Shown here: in pieces, positions 26,958 through 34,754 of the stretch
Layout: each line of letters begins with the position of its first letter
Position numbering within the stretch: the stretch's first letter is position 1
From: Kaistia soli DSM 19436
GTDB lineage: Bacteria; Pseudomonadota; Alphaproteobacteria; Rhizobiales; Kaistiaceae
Assembly (NCBI RefSeq): GCF_900129325.1
Contig: NZ_FQUP01000001.1
Span: 1,204,214 to 1,268,213 of the forward strand
Length of the DNA stretch: 64,000 bases
Direction of reading: 5' to 3'
Notes under the pieces: model-generated
The model's database searches: none
Seen by the model: the letters and a program-made list of their open reading frames with translations, nothing else
Told to the model about the DNA's origin: nothing
Made by a program: the position numbers and the translations under genes

Positions 26958-27434
26958 ATGGATAGACTGAAGCTCGTCGCTTTCGATCAGGACGATCTCG
27001 CTGTCGTTTCGGCACATGTCCAGGATGCGGTGCTGAAGGTCAAAGACATGACTTTCCTACCCAAGGAAGGTCGTTTCGCTGCCGTCATCAACCGCTTCGT
27101 CTGGGAAAAGCCCGCTGAGGGCACGGTTCGCAAGAGCTGGGAGCGGCGGCGTGCTGGCTTTCATTTCGACCGCGTCTCGGCCGTCCGCTCGATTGGCATC
27201 GACCGCAGCAATCCCGACGCCGTGCTCGACCTCCTCGCCATCGCCTTCGACAAGGCGGAAGAGCCCGCCGGAACCGTCACGCTGATCTTCGCCGGCGGCG
27301 GCGCCATCGCGCTGGACGTTGAATGCATCGAAGCCTCGATCAGCGATTTCGGCCCGGCCTGGGCCACGGCTTGCTGCCCGCAGCATGACGTCGATACCGC
27401 CGACGCCAAGGCTCCAGCGACGATGAAGGCCTGA
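26958..27434 (+). CDS. DUF2948 family protein
   Basis: ATG 26,958 gives 158 residues. The family is restricted mainly to Alphaproteobacteria and lies between murA and hisD, as here. Typical segments are LKLVAFDQDDLAVVSAHVQD, FAAVINRFVWE and a GGGAIALDVECIEASISDFG strand near the end. The function is unknown. Conserved linkage with essential genes suggests a housekeeping role. Confidence 0.88.
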   Translation: MDRLKLVAFDQDDLAVVSAHVQDAVLKVKDMTFLPKEGRFAAVINRFVWEKPAEGTVRKSWERRRAGFHFDRVSAVRSIGIDRSNPDAVLDLLAIAFDKAEEPAGTVTLIFAGGGAIALDVECIEASISDFGPAWATACCPQHDVDTADAKAPATMKA

Positions 27435-27513
27435 GAGGGACTGCCTAGCAGATAGTCTTCCGCCCGCGGGCCAACCGCGCTAGACACGTCGCGCCATCAG
27501 AAGGAGCCGTGTC

Positions 27514-28806
27514 TTGGCCATTCGTCTCGATCAGTCCGAAGCCGATTTCGAGCAGCGTTTCGTCGCGCTGCTCTCCGCCAAGCGCGAGGTTTCCGAGGAT
27601 GTCGATGCGACCGTGCGCGCTATCCTCGCCGATATTCGCGCCCGTGGCGATGCAGCCGTTCTCGAATATACGGCGCGCTTCGACCGCCTGCCCCTGACGG
27701 CCGAGAAGCTGCGCGTCAGCGAGGCCGAATTTGAGGATGCGGCGCTCGCCGTCGAGGACAAGACGCTGGCGGCGCTGACCTTGGCTCGCGACCGCATCCG
27801 CGCCCATCATGCTCGCCAGAAGCCAGTCGACGATCGTTATGTCGATGCGCTCGGCGTCGAGCTCGGCTCGCGCTGGACGGCCATCGAGGCGGTTGGGCTT
27901 TATGTGCCAGGCGGCACCGCGTCCTATCCGAGTTCCGTGCTGATGAACGCCGTCCCGGCCAAGGTCGCCGGCGTCGACCGTGTCGTCATGGTTGTTCCCT
28001 CGCCGGACGGCATCATCAATCCGCTGGTTCTGGTCGCTGCGAAGCTTGCCGGTGTCGACGAACTCTACCGGATCGGCGGCGCGCAGGCGATCGGTGCGCT
28101 CGCCTATGGGACGAAATCCATCCCGCCGGTCTACAAGATCGTCGGGCCGGGCAATGCCTATGTGGCGGCCGCCAAGCGGCAGGTATTCGGAACGGTCGGC
28201 ATCGACATGATCGCCGGCCCGTCGGAGGTACTGGTGATCGCGGATGGCGACAACGATCCGGACTGGATCGCCGCCGACCTCCTGGCGCAGGCCGAGCATG
28301 ACACGGCGGCGCAATCGATCCTCATCACCGACGATGCAGGCTTTGCCACCGCGGTCGAAGCGGCCGTCGAACGGCAGCTGAAGACATTGCCGCGTGGTGA
28401 GACGGCCGCGGCCAGCTGGCGCGATTATGGCGCGGTGATCCTCGTCGCTTCGCTCGCCGACGCCGTGCCGCTGGCCAACCGCATCGCGCCGGAGCATCTC
28501 GAAATCGCCGTGGCCGATGCCGGGCCCTATCTCGAAGGCGTTCGCAATGCCGGGGCGATCTTCATCGGCCGCTCGACGCCCGAGGTGATCGGCGACTATG
28601 TCGGCGGCTCGAACCATGTCCTGCCGACCGCGCGCTCGGCCCGCTTTTCCTCCGGTCTCTCGGTGCTCGATTTCATGAAGCGCACGTCGCTGCTGAAAAC
28701 CGGGCCGGAGCAGCTGCGCGCGCTCGGTCCAGCGGCGATCACCCTGGCCGAAGCTGAGGGGCTCGGGGCCCATGCCCGGTCGGTGGCTATCCGGCTCAAT
28801 TTGTAG
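27514..28806 (+). CDS. hisD: Histidinol dehydrogenase
   Basis: HisD oxidises L-histidinol to L-histidine in two NAD-dependent steps at the end of histidine synthesis. The 430-residue protein has the expected [46 protein letters not shown] and [14 protein letters not shown] segments; zinc ligands lie in the AEHD segment and near the C-terminal HLEI and GGSNHVLPT motifs. The start is TTG at 27,514 behind AAGGAG, matching the conserved N-terminus. This unusual start may lower translation. Confidence 0.97.
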   Translation: MAIRLDQSEADFEQRFVALLSAKREVSEDVDATVRAILADIRARGDAAVLEYTARFDRLPLTAEKLRVSEAEFEDAALAVEDKTLAALTLARDRIRAHHARQKPVDDRYVDALGVELGSRWTAIEAVGLYVPGGTASYPSSVLMNAVPAKVAGVDRVVMVVPSPDGIINPLVLVAAKLAGVDELYRIGGAQAIGALAYGTKSIPPVYKIVGPGNAYVAAAKRQVFGTVGIDMIAGPSEVLVIADGDNDPDWIAADLLAQAEHDTAAQSILITDDAGFATAVEAAVERQLKTLPRGETAAASWRDYGAVILVASLADAVPLANRIAPEHLEIAVADAGPYLEGVRNAGAIFIGRSTPEVIGDYVGGSNHVLPTARSARFSSGLSVLDFMKRTSLLKTGPEQLRALGPAAITLAEAEGLGAHARSVAIRLNL

Positions 28807-28852
28807 CAGGATCGCGGGCGGAAGCGCGCCAGGGGGGCCGGACCGGAGACCG

Positions 28853-29341
28853 ATGACGGACGGGAGCGAGGACGAGGCAGGACGACTGGTCGCCGTCGAG
28901 CTGGACGGCGCCTCGATCGGGCGCTCGACGCCCGATGTCGAGCATGAACGGCGGATCGCGATCTACGACCTGATCGAGGATAACCGCTTCGTGCTGCCCG
29001 GCCATCCGACGGGCGCTTATCGGCTGCATCTCGCCGTACGCGACAGCCGCCTCGTCTTCGACGTGCGCGACGCCGACGACGGGCCGCTGGTGCTGCACAT
29101 CCTGTCGCTGACGCCGCTCCGCAAGATCGTACGCGACTATTTCACCATCTGCGACAGCTACTATGCGGCCATTCGAACCGCGACGCCGAGCCAGATCGAG
29201 ACCATCGACATGGGGCGGCGCGGCGTTCATGACGAAGGTTCGCAGCTGTTGATGGATCGCCTCGCCGGCAAGATCATCGTCGATTTCGAGACGGCACGGC
29301 GGCTGTTCACCCTCGTCTGCGCGCTGCACTGGAAGGGTTGA
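28853..29341 (+). CDS. UPF0262 family protein
   Basis: ATG 28,853 gives 162 residues, with [34 protein letters not shown] and [18 protein letters not shown], all characteristic of UPF0262, an alphaproteobacterial family of unknown function always found near hisD. An upstream in-frame start at 28,772 would overlap hisD and is unlikely. The last residues ([10 protein letters not shown]) are also typical. Confidence 0.92.
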   Translation: MTDGSEDEAGRLVAVELDGASIGRSTPDVEHERRIAIYDLIEDNRFVLPGHPTGAYRLHLAVRDSRLVFDVRDADDGPLVLHILSLTPLRKIVRDYFTICDSYYAAIRTATPSQIETIDMGRRGVHDEGSQLLMDRLAGKIIVDFETARRLFTLVCALHWKG

Positions 29342-29345
29342 GCGC

Positions 29346-29834
29346 TTGGGCGCGGGGACCGACGGCGCCGTTGCACCGCCTCCTGCCCCGGCGACAGCCC
29401 GGCCCCCGCGCTCCGTCCTCTTCGTCTGCGGCATGAACAGCGTGCGCTCCCCGATGGGGGCAGCCATCACACGGAGGCTGTTTCCACGCGGGCTCTATGT
29501 CGCCTCGGCCGGCGTCCGCAAGGGCGAGCCGGACATGTTCGCCGTCTCAGTCATGGAGGAAGACGGCATCGACATCTCCCGTCACCGGTCGCAGACGATC
29601 GAGGATCTCGAGGATACCAATTTCGACGTCGTCATCACGCTTGCGCCCGAAGCGCATCACCGCGCGCTCGAATTGACCCGCACCATGGCGGTGTCGGTCG
29701 AATACTGGCCGACCGCCGATCCGACGCTGACAAGCGGCACGCGTGAACAGATCCTCGACGCCTATCGGGCGGTTCGCGACCAGCTCGCCGAGCGGATCAA
29801 GGCGCGCTTCGGCTGGATGCCAACGGGCAGCTGA
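29346..29834 (+). CDS. Low-molecular-weight protein-tyrosine-phosphatase family protein
   Basis: The 162-residue product has the phosphate-binding loop C-x5-R-S in FVCGMNSVRSPMG (Cys28, Arg34) and a late DP motif (ADPTLTSG) that supplies the general acid. The family includes protein phosphatases and arsenate reductases; which substrate is used cannot be told. The start is TTG at 29,346, since the only nearby ATG lies inside the active-site loop. It follows UPF0262 by four bases and is likely cotranscribed. Confidence 0.9.
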   Translation: MGAGTDGAVAPPPAPATARPPRSVLFVCGMNSVRSPMGAAITRRLFPRGLYVASAGVRKGEPDMFAVSVMEEDGIDISRHRSQTIEDLEDTNFDVVITLAPEAHHRALELTRTMAVSVEYWPTADPTLTSGTREQILDAYRAVRDQLAERIKARFGWMPTGS

Positions 29835-29911
29835 TTGGGGCGCCGGCGCTATGCCTTTGTGGACGAAATGATTAGTGTCCGCCGCGTGATTGTTCTCATT
29901 CCGGATTTCCG

Positions 29912-30535
29912 ATGACCGATACGCCGAAGCTCCTGCTCGCCTCCGCCAGCCCGCGGCGCCTGCAGCTCCTTGCCCAGGCGGGAATCGAGCCGGATGGGCT
30001 GATTCCGACCTCGCTCGACGAGACGCCGCTGAAGAACGAGTTGCCGCGCAGTCTCGCCAAGCGTCTCGCACGCGCCAAGGCAGAGGCGGCGCTGACGCTG
30101 TCCGCGCGCAATCCCGAGCAGGCCGGCTCCTATATCCTGGCCGCCGACACGGTCGTCGCCGTTGGGCGGCGCATCCTGCCTAAGGCCGAGTTTCAGGAGG
30201 AGGCGTCGGAGTGCCTGCTGCTGCTGTCGGGCCGATCGCACCATGTCTATACGGCGGTTGCCCTCGCAACGCCGAAGGGCACGATACGCCAGCGCCTCGT
30301 CGAAACGAAAGTTCGCTTCAAGCGACTTTCCCGGCTTGAGATGGAGACCTATCTAGCCTCCGGAGAGTGGCGCGGCAAAGCCGGCGGCTATGCGATCCAG
30401 GGGCTTGCCGGCAGCTTCGTCGTGAAGCTCGTCGGATCCTACCCTTCCGTGGTCGGCCTGCCGCTCTTCGAAACGATCACCATGCTGGAGGGCGAAGGCT
30501 ATCCAGCCAAGAAGGGTTGGCTCGAGCCTGCCTGA
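29912..30535 (+). CDS. maf: Maf-like nucleotide pyrophosphatase
   Basis: The 207-residue protein hydrolyses non-canonical or excess nucleoside triphosphates. It starts with [18 protein letters not shown], the Maf phosphate-binding signature, then [31 protein letters not shown] with the metal-binding Asp, and [15 protein letters not shown]. In many Rhizobiales infA lies just upstream, but here only 77 bases separate this gene from the phosphatase gene and no infA is present. Confidence 0.93.
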   Translation: MTDTPKLLLASASPRRLQLLAQAGIEPDGLIPTSLDETPLKNELPRSLAKRLARAKAEAALTLSARNPEQAGSYILAADTVVAVGRRILPKAEFQEEASECLLLLSGRSHHVYTAVALATPKGTIRQRLVETKVRFKRLSRLEMETYLASGEWRGKAGGYAIQGLAGSFVVKLVGSYPSVVGLPLFETITMLEGEGYPAKKGWLEPA

Positions 30536-30546
30536 CGGACCAAGAG

Positions 30547-30783
30547 ATGACCGACGACAAGACGACACCCGCGCGCGCGGCCGATATCCTGCCGCTCCGC
30601 CCACGCCGCCCCTGCCCGATCTGCGGCAAGGATTCGCAGCGCGATGCCTATCCGTTCTGCTCCAAGCGCTGCAAGGATATTGACCTCAATTCTTGGCTTT
30701 CCGGCCGCTACGCGATTCCCGCCGTCGAAAGCGAGGACAGCGACCCGGTTCTCGACGACGATGGCGCGGCCGACGATCGGTGA
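30547..30783 (+). CDS. yacG: DNA gyrase inhibitor YacG, zinc-binding
   Basis: The 78-residue protein carries the four-cysteine zinc site CPICGK...[10 protein letters not shown] followed by [13 protein letters not shown], the YacG hallmark. YacG binds GyrB and blocks DNA binding by gyrase. The C-terminal tail is acidic. It follows maf by 11 bases and precedes tRNA-Phe, as in other Rhizobiales. Confidence 0.94.
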   Translation: MTDDKTTPARAADILPLRPRRPCPICGKDSQRDAYPFCSKRCKDIDLNSWLSGRYAIPAVESEDSDPVLDDDGAADDR

Positions 30784-30885
30784 GCGGACAAACCATCCAC
30801 AACGAGCGTTTCGAGGCTCTGGACAGGTTCGGCGCGCTCCCCTATAAGGCCGCAGTCTTCGCAGCGCCAAGCGCGCCGCGCGGGG

Positions 30886-30961
30886 GCCTGGGTAGCTCAG
30901 TTGGTAGAGCAGCGGATTGAAAATCCGCGTGTCGGTGGTTCGATTCCGCCCCCAGGCACCA
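30886..30961 (+). tRNA. tRNA-Phe(GAA)
   Basis: A complete cloverleaf with encoded CCA: acceptor GCCTGGG/CCCAGGC, D-arm GCTCAGTTGGTAGAGC, anticodon arm CGGATT-GAA-AATCCG, T-arm with GGTTCGATTCC. The integrase gene of prophage 2 begins 82 bases after its 3' end and faces it, so the 3' end is the likely attachment core of that phage. Confidence 0.97.
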
Positions 30962-31043
30962 AAGACCTTTGAAATCAAACAGTTGGGCCGGTTGGAATCC
31001 CTGAAATATCCCAACCTGTTCACGGTCTATTCGGCTGCCGTTT

Positions 31044-32147
31044 TTAGCTGGCGTCGTTGATCCGACGCAGAACGTTCTCAGCCATCTTCCGCTGCCGAGC
31101 GCTGCGCGTGTAGCGGTCGATTTCCTTCGTGGTCGTGTGGCCGGTGATCGACATGATTTCCCGGTCGGAACAGCCGAGCTCCGCGAGCCGAGCGGCAGCC
31201 GCTTTCCTCAGACCATGCGACGAACAGTCCGACAGTCCGGCATCGTTGCACCACTTGCGCATCCGGTTGCCAAAACCGTTGCCGGTGAACGGCTTCCCGA
31301 ATGTCGTCTTCAGATAGGTCAAGTCGCCCGTGGGGCTGGCGTCGATGATACGCTGAAGCTCCGGGATGATCGGTATCTCCATACGGGCCGGCTTGCGGTT
31401 TCTGCCCTTGAATTGTGTGAAAATCAGCCAACCGTCGCGGACGTGCTGCCTGCCGAGAACGACGATGTCGGAGCGCCGCTGGCCGGTATAGAGCAGCAGC
31501 GCCATGGCGAGACGCGCCGTCGTCCCGACAGGGTAATGCTCTTCGAACCTCTCGACCTCATCTAGCGTCCACGCATGGAAGCCGTCGCCCTGCCGCGGCT
31601 TGTAAGCGACATCGCGCGCGTGGTTGGCAGTGAGCTTCTCCGTCGTCTCGGCTTCCATAGCCCAGGCGAAAATCTGTCGGAATGCTTTGACGCGGACGTT
31701 CGCCGCCTCTGGCAGTCGCGCCTTCCTGTCACGCAGGACCTTGATCGCCTTCGGTGTCATCCGGTCGAGCGGGAAATCGGCATAGAGCGTCTTCGCGCCA
31801 GGCTCTGTCGGCTCGTTCAAGCAGTGTTCGACCACCTGCTTGCGGACATACCGGGTTCGCTCATCGAGCGACATGAAGGCGTCCGACTGGTAGTACGCCT
31901 CGCAGAGCCACCGGAGGGTGTCTGGCATTGCCGCGCGCAGACGCCGTCCCTCCTCCTTCGCTCTCATCGGCTTCGGCGCAATCCGACCTGCGCAAGCTTC
32001 TTGGTATGCCGCGATCATCTCGGGCGAGTTGGGCTCGCCAGGCAATGCGATCTTCCTGCCCCCTGGCGGCTTGTAGTAGTATCTTATTCGTCCGTGCCGA
32101 TCGGTGTCGGCATGGACATACTTCGGCAAATCTCTTGCCATAGCCAT
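31044..32147 (-). CDS. Tyrosine-type site-specific integrase
   Basis: The 367-residue recombinase has an Arg-rich N-terminal arm-binding domain, a core-binding domain (about 60-175) and a catalytic domain. The catalytic residues are visible: Arg in LYTGQRRSDIVVLG, H-x-x-R in CSSHGLRKAAAARL, His337 in ITGHTTTKEIDRYT and the nucleophile Tyr346 in the same stretch. It lies beside tRNA-Phe and reads toward it. It is the last gene of a leftward operon, six bases after the Xis-like gene. Confidence 0.95.
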   Translation of the reverse strand: MAMARDLPKYVHADTDRHGRIRYYYKPPGGRKIALPGEPNSPEMIAAYQEACAGRIAPKPMRAKEEGRRLRAAMPDTLRWLCEAYYQSDAFMSLDERTRYVRKQVVEHCLNEPTEPGAKTLYADFPLDRMTPKAIKVLRDRKARLPEAANVRVKAFRQIFAWAMEAETTEKLTANHARDVAYKPRQGDGFHAWTLDEVERFEEHYPVGTTARLAMALLLYTGQRRSDIVVLGRQHVRDGWLIFTQFKGRNRKPARMEIPIIPELQRIIDASPTGDLTYLKTTFGKPFTGNGFGNRMRKWCNDAGLSDCSSHGLRKAAAARLAELGCSDREIMSITGHTTTKEIDRYTRSARQRKMAENVLRRINDAS

Positions 32148-32153
32148 GCGCTC

Positions 32154-32399
32154 CTACGCCCGCACGCTCCCCCATGGATCGTCGCGGGCGTTTTCATCAG
32201 GGAGCGCATCAAAGCACTGGTCAAGCCTGCGCAGATCCCAAATGGTCCGAGCGTTAACGCGCTTCGGTCCGGGCATGCGTCCATCTTTGACCATCTCGTC
32301 GAACAGGGTGGGGGAGACGCCGACATAGGCGGCTGCTTCGGCTCGGTTCAGCCCCCTTGGCGCCAGAGATCGGGGCAAGACGTCTTTAGCCTGTGCCAT
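32154..32399 (-). CDS. Xis/AlpA-like helix-turn-helix protein
   Basis: The 81-residue protein has a winged-helix type motif, LNRAEAAAYVGVSPTLFDEM followed by VKDGRMPGPKRVNARTIWDL, as in MerR/AlpA-like excisionases. It sits directly before int, so it probably bends att-site DNA and directs excision, or regulates int. Its start lies inside the preceding small ORF. Confidence 0.8.
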   Translation of the reverse strand: MAQAKDVLPRSLAPRGLNRAEAAAYVGVSPTLFDEMVKDGRMPGPKRVNARTIWDLRRLDQCFDALPDENARDDPWGSVRA

Positions 32400-32559
32400 G
32401 CTGCCCTACCACCAGCGAGCCTCGTCGATATCCGAGAATCTCGGCTGCTCGAAAGTGATTGGCGACGAGCACCTGGGCAAGGCTGCCCTTGCCTACCGGG
32501 AAGCGGGCGAACCGCCGGCCGGCAATGATGAGCGTCATGGCGTGCAGGATATGGTTCAT
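32386..32559 (-). CDS. 57-residue ORF coupled to its neighbours
   Basis: ATG 32,559 overlaps the stop of the upstream gene in an ATGA arrangement, and the frame ends at TAA 32,386, inside the Xis-like gene start. The product (MNHILHAMTLIIAGRRFARF... ending SLVVGQHGTG) is basic with an Ala/Leu helix. It is supported by tight coupling in a run of overlapping genes; no homology is claimed. Confidence 0.5.
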   Translation of the reverse strand: MNHILHAMTLIIAGRRFARFPVGKGSLAQVLVANHFRAAEILGYRRGSLVVGQHGTG

Positions 32560-32816
32560 GCCACCATGCCCCGTCTGATCAGTTCATCACGGAGATCCTG
32601 CTTCTCGGCTTCGGTGCGAGGCCGTAGCGAGCCGGTGAGCCGCATCACTGCGTCGGCAGCTTCACGGTCGAATGGGCGATCGAGATCGACGTCGAAGCCG
32701 CGCGGGTAGAAGTTCGTGTAGATGGCATCCCTGCCATCCGTCCATCCGCCTCGAACGAGTAGGAGTGAATGGCCTTCGGCTTCGACGGCGGCGATATAGT
32801 CGGCGGCCCGGTTCAT
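32556..32816 (-). CDS. Small early protein (86 residues), unknown function
   Basis: MNRAADYIAAVEAEGHSLLL leads to a beta-rich part with WTDGRDAIYTNFYPRGFD and a charged C-terminal helix (RTEAEKQDLRDELIRRG). The start overlaps the upstream stop (ATGA), and its own stop overlaps the next ATG. It is probably one of the non-essential early genes between the regulator and int. Confidence 0.6.
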   Translation of the reverse strand: MNRAADYIAAVEAEGHSLLLVRGGWTDGRDAIYTNFYPRGFDVDLDRPFDREAADAVMRLTGSLRPRTEAEKQDLRDELIRRGMVA

Positions 32817-33031
32817 GTGGCACCCCCCTTCTGCTTTGGGGGCAGCGCCTCGAGGTCGTCACGGACCTTCTCGCCGAGGTCACGAGCAACCCAAAGCAGA
32901 GCCGACAGTCGAGGCCATTCGCCTTGACCGCCGGCGCCCGCTTCCTCCAGGACCATGTCGACCATCGTGTCGAGCAAATGATAGAGGTGTCCAGCATCGC
33001 TGCTGATGTCGTCGAGCGTGGCCTGAGTCAT
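32813..33031 (-). CDS. Small early protein (72 residues), unknown function
   Basis: The acidic helical protein begins MTQATLDDISSDAGHLYHLL and contains WPRLSALLWVARDLGEKVRD. Coupled to both neighbours through ATGA overlaps. The helix content and length resemble phage-host takeover peptides, but no family is recognised. Confidence 0.6.
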   Translation of the reverse strand: MTQATLDDISSDAGHLYHLLDTMVDMVLEEAGAGGQGEWPRLSALLWVARDLGEKVRDDLEALPPKQKGGAT

Positions 33032-33705
33032 GCCGCACCGCCCTCAGGCTGCGCCACGATCTCGCCGATCAGGCTTGAGATAAGCGATCCCAGGATGGTA
33101 GAGGCGGTGCTGGTGCCATCTTCGTCTGCCCAATGTCGAATGGGATCGTCCGCGGCCGCGATCGAAGCCCAGGCTCTTGCCTTGACCCGGAAGTCATCCA
33201 GCGTCACTGCGGGCTGGGTTGCAATGTCGTCTAGCAGGCCGAAATACTCGTCGGCGGCCGCGTCGTAACCCCTCTCGACGACGTCATGCCCGTTGTCGAG
33301 CTCGAAGGCTGTAAAAGCCCTCCGCCAACCGTCGCGGGCGAACGCCAGTTCCTCGACCCGCTTGCGCACTTCGTCCGTGAGATTCGGTCTACCGCCGACG
33401 GCAGCGGACACCAGGCGGTCAATCGCATAATCGCTGTATGGCCTGCCCAACTCCGGGGTCAACCCCGGATTGAACAGGCGGCGATCAGCAGGCAATGCGG
33501 TAAGCGCCGCAGGTCTCATCGCGCTGATAAACCGGCTGCGGCTTGCGTTCACGGCACTCATATCCGCCTCAGCCTGCCGATAAGCTGGCAGTATCGCTCC
33601 AAGCCTTTCGCCGAGCTCCACCAGAGACTGAAGTGCCGTCGCGGCGTCGGCGCATGCGCCCTCTTTCGCCGGCGAGGCCGACGTACTATCTTCCTGCCTT
33701 GTCAT
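33028..33705 (-). CDS. Hypothetical early protein (225 residues)
   Basis: An all-helical prediction with an Ala-rich N-terminus (ATALQSLVELGERLGAILPA), a middle with VRKRVEELAFARDGWRRAFT and an acidic C-terminus. The ATG at 33,705 lies inside a 24-codon ORF of the same operon. No catalytic motif is seen. Genes of this kind sit in the phage early leftward operon and may modify host functions. Confidence 0.6.
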   Translation of the reverse strand: MTRQEDSTSASPAKEGACADAATALQSLVELGERLGAILPAYRQAEADMSAVNASRSRFISAMRPAALTALPADRRLFNPGLTPELGRPYSDYAIDRLVSAAVGGRPNLTDEVRKRVEELAFARDGWRRAFTAFELDNGHDVVERGYDAAADEYFGLLDDIATQPAVTLDDFRVKARAWASIAAADDPIRHWADEDGTSTASTILGSLISSLIGEIVAQPEGGAA

Positions 33706-33760
33706 CTTCGGGTTCTCCCGTTGGTGCCGGCGACGACGGGGCTTGTTCCGCCAAGATCAC
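33686..33760 (-). CDS. 24-residue micro-ORF with GTG start
   Basis: GTG 33,760 overlaps the stop of the 29-residue ORF, and this frame runs into the start of the 225-residue gene (19-base overlap). The product is Pro/Glu/Asp-rich (ILAEQAPSSPAPTGEPEDDK). It may mainly couple translation of the large gene to upstream genes. Support is the overlap pattern only. Confidence 0.3.
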   Translation of the reverse strand: MILAEQAPSSPAPTGEPEDDKAGR

Positions 33761-33777
33761 TGCCCCGTCGCCGCACC
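33723..33777. repeat. Imperfect inverted repeat between RHH and the 225-residue gene
   Basis: The right arm GCCCCGTCGCCGCACC (33,762-33,777) is the reverse complement of the left arm (33,723-33,742) apart from four extra bases. The stem would be very GC-rich. It lies inside the micro-ORF region on the transcribed leftward operon and could attenuate transcription or protect the mRNA. Confidence 0.5.
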
Positions 33778-33846
33778 CCTCAGCAGTGCCGGATGGCGCC
33801 CGCCAAACTCGAAATCATCCTGCCTGCTTGCTCGCGGCCGGTTCAT
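33757..33846 (-). CDS. 29-residue micro-ORF coupled to the RHH gene
   Basis: ATG 33,846 overlaps the TGA of the RHH gene (ATGA), with AGCGGGG upstream. The product MNRPRASRQDDFEFGGRHPA plus a short tail is basic and polar. As with the neighbouring micro-ORF, a coupling role or a very small regulator is possible. An imperfect 16-20 base inverted repeat (33,723-33,777) overlaps its end. Confidence 0.35.
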   Translation of the reverse strand: MNRPRASRQDDFEFGGRHPALLRGAATGQ

Positions 33847-34034
33847 GTCCCCGCTTCGGGGGCAGACGACGCGGCAACGCTCTTCATCCCCTCGTCGATC
33901 AGGAACCGGATCGCCTCGGCACGGCTGTTCAGCCGACGGGCGAACCGGATGTCGTCGACCGCCTTCACCTCGCTCTGGCTCATGTGAAGCGCGATTCGTT
34001 CGGATCTAACATCCTCAGCGCGGGGATCATTCAT
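33843..34034 (-). CDS. Ribbon-helix-helix regulator (63 residues)
   Basis: The protein has the RHH pattern: strand SERIALHMS, helix SEVKAVDDIRFAR, then RLNSRAEAIRFLIDEGM. It is first in the leftward integration operon and divergent from a longer RHH protein with a closely related DNA-binding part (MSASEVQAIDDWMFANRIRT). It probably autoregulates through repeats in the 116-base divergent region. Confidence 0.8.
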   Translation of the reverse strand: MNDPRAEDVRSERIALHMSQSEVKAVDDIRFARRLNSRAEAIRFLIDEGMKSVAASSAPEAGT

Positions 34035-34045
34035 CCGTGGTTACC

Positions 34046-34144
34046 TTGTGCCAGTGGCACTTCATGTGCCGTTAACGATGATGCTAGTTGTGCCAGTTGT
34101 GCTAGTCAACGACGATTCAGCGCTGCTTGTGCTATCTGTGCCTG
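34046..34144. promoter_or_regulatory. Operator-like 9-base repeats between divergent RHH genes
   Basis: The consensus YTGTGCYAG occurs at 34,046, then as a tandem pair at 34,088 and 34,097, and a second tandem pair at 34,127 and 34,136. The pairs start 39 bases apart. The first copy is part of a perfect palindrome, GTGCCA-G-TGGCAC (34,048-34,060), and another GTGCC lies at 34,066. RHH dimers bind tandem half-sites of this length, so these are the likely targets of one or both RHH proteins. Confidence 0.75.
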
Positions 34145-34150
34145 TAGCGT

Positions 34151-34741
34151 ATGTTGCGCCGCATGACTGACGAGCCCAAAGATGAGCCGAGAGATCAGCG
34201 GATACCGATCATGATGTCGGCGTCCGAGGTACAGGCGATTGATGACTGGATGTTCGCCAACCGCATCAGAACGAGAGCGGAAGCGGTCCGCCGGCTGTGC
34301 GAGACGGGTATTGCGGTTGACAGGCATGTACTCTTCGAGAGCCGCCTCGCGTTGGCGGACGCGTTCTCCGGTCTGGTCCGCGCTCTCGTCGACCCGGAGC
34401 AGGTCGAACCGAACAGACTCAAATTCGAGGGCGCTGGCGCGGCCACAGAGCGACATATCCTGGATAGTTTGAAGGAATTGGCTGCGGCGTGTTTAGCGGT
34501 CGACAGCCAACTTGAAGTGCTGTTAATAGCCCGTGGCATCGGGGACATTGCATCCGCCAAGCAGATGGGTGCGAGGCCTGCCGAATTTATGTCGTTTGTT
34601 CGCCGCATCGAAGAAATTGAGGAGCGGGAACGTGGGGAGCGCCAACAGGCCCGAAAGAACTCCCGTCGCGCACTGCAACTGGACGAGGATTCAAACGAGG
34701 CGATCGAGGCTCGAACGACAGACGATACGACACGCGAGTGA
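34151..34741 (+). CDS. Ribbon-helix-helix regulator with long helical C-terminus
   Basis: The 196-residue protein (ATG 34,151; ATG 34,163 is also possible) has an N-terminal RHH domain, QRIPIMMSASEVQAIDD followed by RIRTRAEAVRRLCETGI. A helical domain (about 60-150) and an acidic/basic coiled tail (EEIEERERGERQQARKN) follow. It is alone on the plus strand and convergent with the next gene. It may compete with the 63-residue paralogue for the same operators. Confidence 0.75.
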   Translation: MLRRMTDEPKDEPRDQRIPIMMSASEVQAIDDWMFANRIRTRAEAVRRLCETGIAVDRHVLFESRLALADAFSGLVRALVDPEQVEPNRLKFEGAGAATERHILDSLKELAAACLAVDSQLEVLLIARGIGDIASAKQMGARPAEFMSFVRRIEEIEERERGERQQARKNSRRALQLDEDSNEAIEARTTDDTTRE

Positions 34742-34754
34742 ATTGGCCTGGTGA

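Noticed and set aside
33843..34741. RHH pair considered as a toxin-antitoxin module
   Set aside because: Genes are divergent, both have RHH DNA-binding parts and neither partner looks like a known toxin.
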